A stretch of 64,000 nt of DNA from Aradus depressus (taxonomy: Eukaryota > Arthropoda > Insecta > Hemiptera > Aradidae), in contig OY759223.1 of NCBI GenBank assembly GCA_963662175.1, positions 25,273,460 to 25,337,459 of the forward strand, read 5' to 3'. Below, piece after piece: positions 61,755 through 64,000 of the stretch (within the stretch, counting starts at the first letter, position 1; each line of letters starts with the position of its first letter). Under the pieces are notes generated by a model. The model searched no databases. It was not told the DNA's origin and saw nothing but the letters and a program-made list of their open reading frames with translations. The position numbers were made by a program, and so were the translations under genes.

Positions 61755-62226
61755 TCATGTCTCACGTCTCGTGTAGTCTCGTCTCGCTTTGTCTCCAGCC
61801 TCGCGTCTTCTCATGTCTCACATTGTCTCGTGTCGTCTAGTGTTTCATGTTGTCTACTGTCTCATGTCTCGTGTCGTCTCATGTATCACATGTCTCATGT
61901 CTCGCGTCGTCTCATATCTAACATTGTCTCGTGTCGTCTCATGTTTCACGTTGTCTCATGTCTCATGTTTTAAGTTGTCTCATGTCTCACGTTTTGTCAT
62001 GTCTCGTGTCGTCTCATGTCTCGCGTCGTCTCATGTCTCACGTCGTCTCATGTCTCACATTGTTCCGTGACGTCTCTTGTATCACGTTGCCTCATGTCTG
62101 GTGTCATCTTAGGCTTCACCTTGTCCTATGTTTCACGTTGTCTCATGTCTCACGTTGTCCAATGTCTCATGTTGTCTCGTCTCGCGTTGTCTCATATGTC
62201 ATGGTGTCTCATGTCTCACGTTGTCT
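61755..62226. repeat. 17-bp satellite array, right part
   Basis: Same monomer as 59795-60056 ('ttgtctcatgtctcacg' and variants). Long open frames read through it in several phases. They are artefacts of the short period and contain only repeated MSHVVSCL-like words. Confidence 0.92.
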
Positions 62227-62699
62227 CTCTGTTTGAGAAAATAGTTTCTTGGGAGCATTATAAAATCTACTCATCCCCTGGATGGTATCAGATTCCCCCC
62301 GAACCAGTGTCCATGAGTGTCTTTGACTGTGCCCATGCCTATTGTCACTCCAGCCTGCTCTGGTGTTGTGTTTCCAGAGGTCTGACACGGTCCAGCTGAC
62401 CAACAAGGGACAATGGTATCATTTCCAACTGGATGCCTTGTTAGGTCTACTTTCCACCGCCCAAATCTAACATACAACAGCTATTTGCATATGTTTGCTC
62501 TTCATGTTAAAATATGATGGAAGGTGGGCGTATATGTTAAATATACCTTAACTAGCAGGCTGCCAGGCGTTACTCAGTATACTAAACAATAAAAAATAAA
62601 TCTCTGAAGGAAATATGTGTTTCAAAATTATGTTAAATTGTATAAATGTTATTTTATTTATAGGTATTTTTTAAGAAAAATTAAGAAACAATAAAATAT
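62227..62699. other. No gene recognised
   Basis: Unassigned, less AT-rich from about 62270 to 62460. No family recognised. Confidence 0.4.
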
Positions 62700-62895
62700 A
62701 TGTGATGTGACCATTAGAGGACGAAGAAAGCCACTCTCAGAATTACGATGTACAATGAAACAAAAAAAATACCGCTAAAGCTAACTAATATGGTAATGCC
62801 AATATGAAAATATTTTAGAAGGTGGGGGGGAAAGAGTGATCTGTAAGCGTGTTGGTATAAGAAAGTCCTATAATGTCAACATCACATATATTTTT
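62700..62895. mobile_element. Poly-C TIR element, shorter copy
   Basis: 'tgtgatgtgaccattagagg' at the left and 'gtgttggtataagaaagtcc' with 'caacatcacata' at the right are inverted ends as in 52607-52910. The poly-G is shortened to 'ggtgggggggaaag'. Confidence 0.6.
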
Positions 62896-63224
62896 TATTT
62901 TTGAACAATTAGAAAAATATGTTCGAATAGAGAATTTCCTCTAACATAAAGCATTTTGAGTAGATATTTTTTTCTATCATTTTCAAGAAGTGGGAAAGGC
63001 CATTAATGGAATTAATTCTATTATGCCAACCCTTATAATTTTGTTTATATAGATTTCTTTGAACTGTAGTCATTAAAAATAAAATTATTGCACTACAAAG
63101 GTCCCATTATTTTTTTTTCGTTTCTGTAATGGTTTAAGGATAAATAGCAAAAAACCTTAAGAAAAACCCGGGGATTGTCGTTTATTTCACGTACCAAAGC
63201 TGCTAAACCGTTGGATTTCATGGT
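62896..63224. other. No gene recognised
   Basis: AT-rich, no element ends. Confidence 0.4.
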
Positions 63225-63985
63225 AATCGAAGTATAGGGAAAGTCATGTAATCGGCCAAAAATTCGATGCATTTCATGGTAATTTCATGTTTTCCGACCT
63301 TCAGATTCCAAAAATAAAAAAAAAAACGTCGTCGGTGAATCACCGGCAATGTACTTCCCCAGAACTAACTTTTCGCCCCCCCTCCAAAACCTGTCGACCC
63401 TTTGCGCTAATTTTCTATAACTTAGGTCCCTAAATTCTCATATTAAATTGTGTGTCGATAAATTCATTACATCTGCAGTTATTGGAGATTTTGAGTTAAG
63501 CCCCCCTCTTATACCCCTTTTTCTTTCCGATTCCGCTGAAAATTAATAAGTGTCGTCCTTATGGGTTTCTTAATCCACATATGAAATTTCGTGTCGATAC
63601 ATTCATTCTATCGGGAGTTATCGTATTCACAGACAAACAAATTGACATATATATTTTTGTTGGTTGTTTCCGGCATTTCTTCCAGAGGTGTCTTCTTAAT
63701 TTTTTTTTTTTGGACAATATTTCGGGATACTTGCACGTCCCTTCTTCCAGGTATAGGTTCATAGTGACCGGAAGAAGGGACGTGCAAGTGTCCCGAAATA
63801 TTGTCCAAAAAAAAAATTAAGAAGACACTTCTGGAAGAAATGCCGGAAACAACCAGCAGTAGAACATCCCAGAGAAGTTTAAGAAACACATGTACATATA
63901 TTTTTTTATTTGGGAATTTGGAGTTCGGAAAACATGAATATATGTTGAAAACTGGGCGATTACATAACTTCCCCTATACGAATGT
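63225..63985 (-). repeat. U-family repeat with heads at both ends
   Basis: Left head 'gtatagggaaagtcatgtaa' at about 63232; right end 'gcgattacataacttcccct' then 'atac' at about 63956-63979, the inverse of the head. Between them are a reversed tail hairpin CGGTGAATCACCG (63334-63346), internal blocks, and a class-5 foldback at 63640-63890. Either two U copies have met or U has terminal inverted repeats of about 90 bp. Confidence 0.6.
63640..63890. repeat. Class-5 ribozyme-like foldback
   Basis: Inverted pair: 'cggcatttcttccagaggtg' to 'gcacgtcccttcttcc' on the left; 'gaagaagggacgtgcaagtg' to 'ttctggaagaaatgccgg' on the right, with a ~25-bp centre. GAAA and a strong stem II (GGGAC/GTCCC) are kept. 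The CUGANGA box reads CGGAAGA in the right unit (U4 lost). The left unit is the same within a few bases. Confidence 0.6.
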
Positions 63986-64000
63986 CCTATGCAGGAGCGT

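Noticed and set aside
61587..62399. Several overlapping 60-130-codon frames in the satellite at 61755-62226 and 59749-60013
   Set aside because: They are translations of a 17-bp repeat in different phases (repeated MSHVVSCL-like words).

Overview
This window is repeat-dominated, AT-rich animal nuclear DNA, almost certainly from an arthropod and probably an insect. I cannot name the species. The evidence is one spliced exon of an aminergic receptor that reads like insect 5-HT2B-type serotonin receptors, together with mariner, hAT, PIF/Harbinger, pogo-like, Helitron, Jockey and R1-like elements, and a SINE whose tail is the arthropod telomere-type pentamer (CCTAA)n. There is nothing bacterial, no operon, and no true tRNA or rRNA gene.

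Host gene content is minimal. The only convincing host coding sequence is one minus-strand exon (11083-11329) with transmembrane helices 1 and 2, bounded by a usable acceptor and donor. A decayed copy of its 3' half plus adjacent intron lies about 0.95 kb downstream in gene direction (9838-10185). The rest of the gene is outside the window or unrecognisable.

The rest is layered transposable elements. (1) About 30 copies, whole or partial, of one tRNA-derived SINE (full length about 345-351 bp, with 12-bp target duplications) occur in both orientations. (2) An abundant unclassified repeat, here called U, recurs about 20 times. (3) Cut-and-paste elements with readable ends: two hAT elements with 8-bp duplications, two PIF/Harbinger deletion derivatives (one with a MADF-domain start, one with a transposase start), three pogo-like elements, three mariner remnants, a piggyBac-like TTAA element, a 585-bp foldback and several unclassified TIR elements. 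(4) Two non-autonomous Helitrons. (5) LINEs: a Jockey-clade copy with an uninterrupted 532-codon reverse transcriptase ORF (60138-61736), a decayed second Jockey copy, another RT C-terminus, and two R1-like C-termini. (6) Satellites with 103-, 45-, 25- and 17-bp units, and several long poly-C tracts.

The most interesting signal is a set of small elements carrying hammerhead-ribozyme cores. At least five sequence classes show the order CUGANGA - stem II - GAAA - short self-complementary stem III - UH. Two of them flank the centre of a 295-bp inverted-repeat element (51991-52285) that has a clean 14-bp target duplication. Two relatives (48915-49159 and 50953-51154) have 13- and 11-bp duplications. 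Such ribozymes are known from Penelope-like elements and retrozymes. No reverse transcriptase of that type is seen here, so these look like small non-autonomous, ribozyme-bearing retroelements.

Nested insertions give a partial history: hAT into SINE, R1-like LINE into SINE, PIF/Harbinger into Jockey, Jockey into a 17-bp satellite, ribozyme element into mariner, ribozyme element into an older dispersed repeat, and ribozyme element into an older ribozyme-class remnant.
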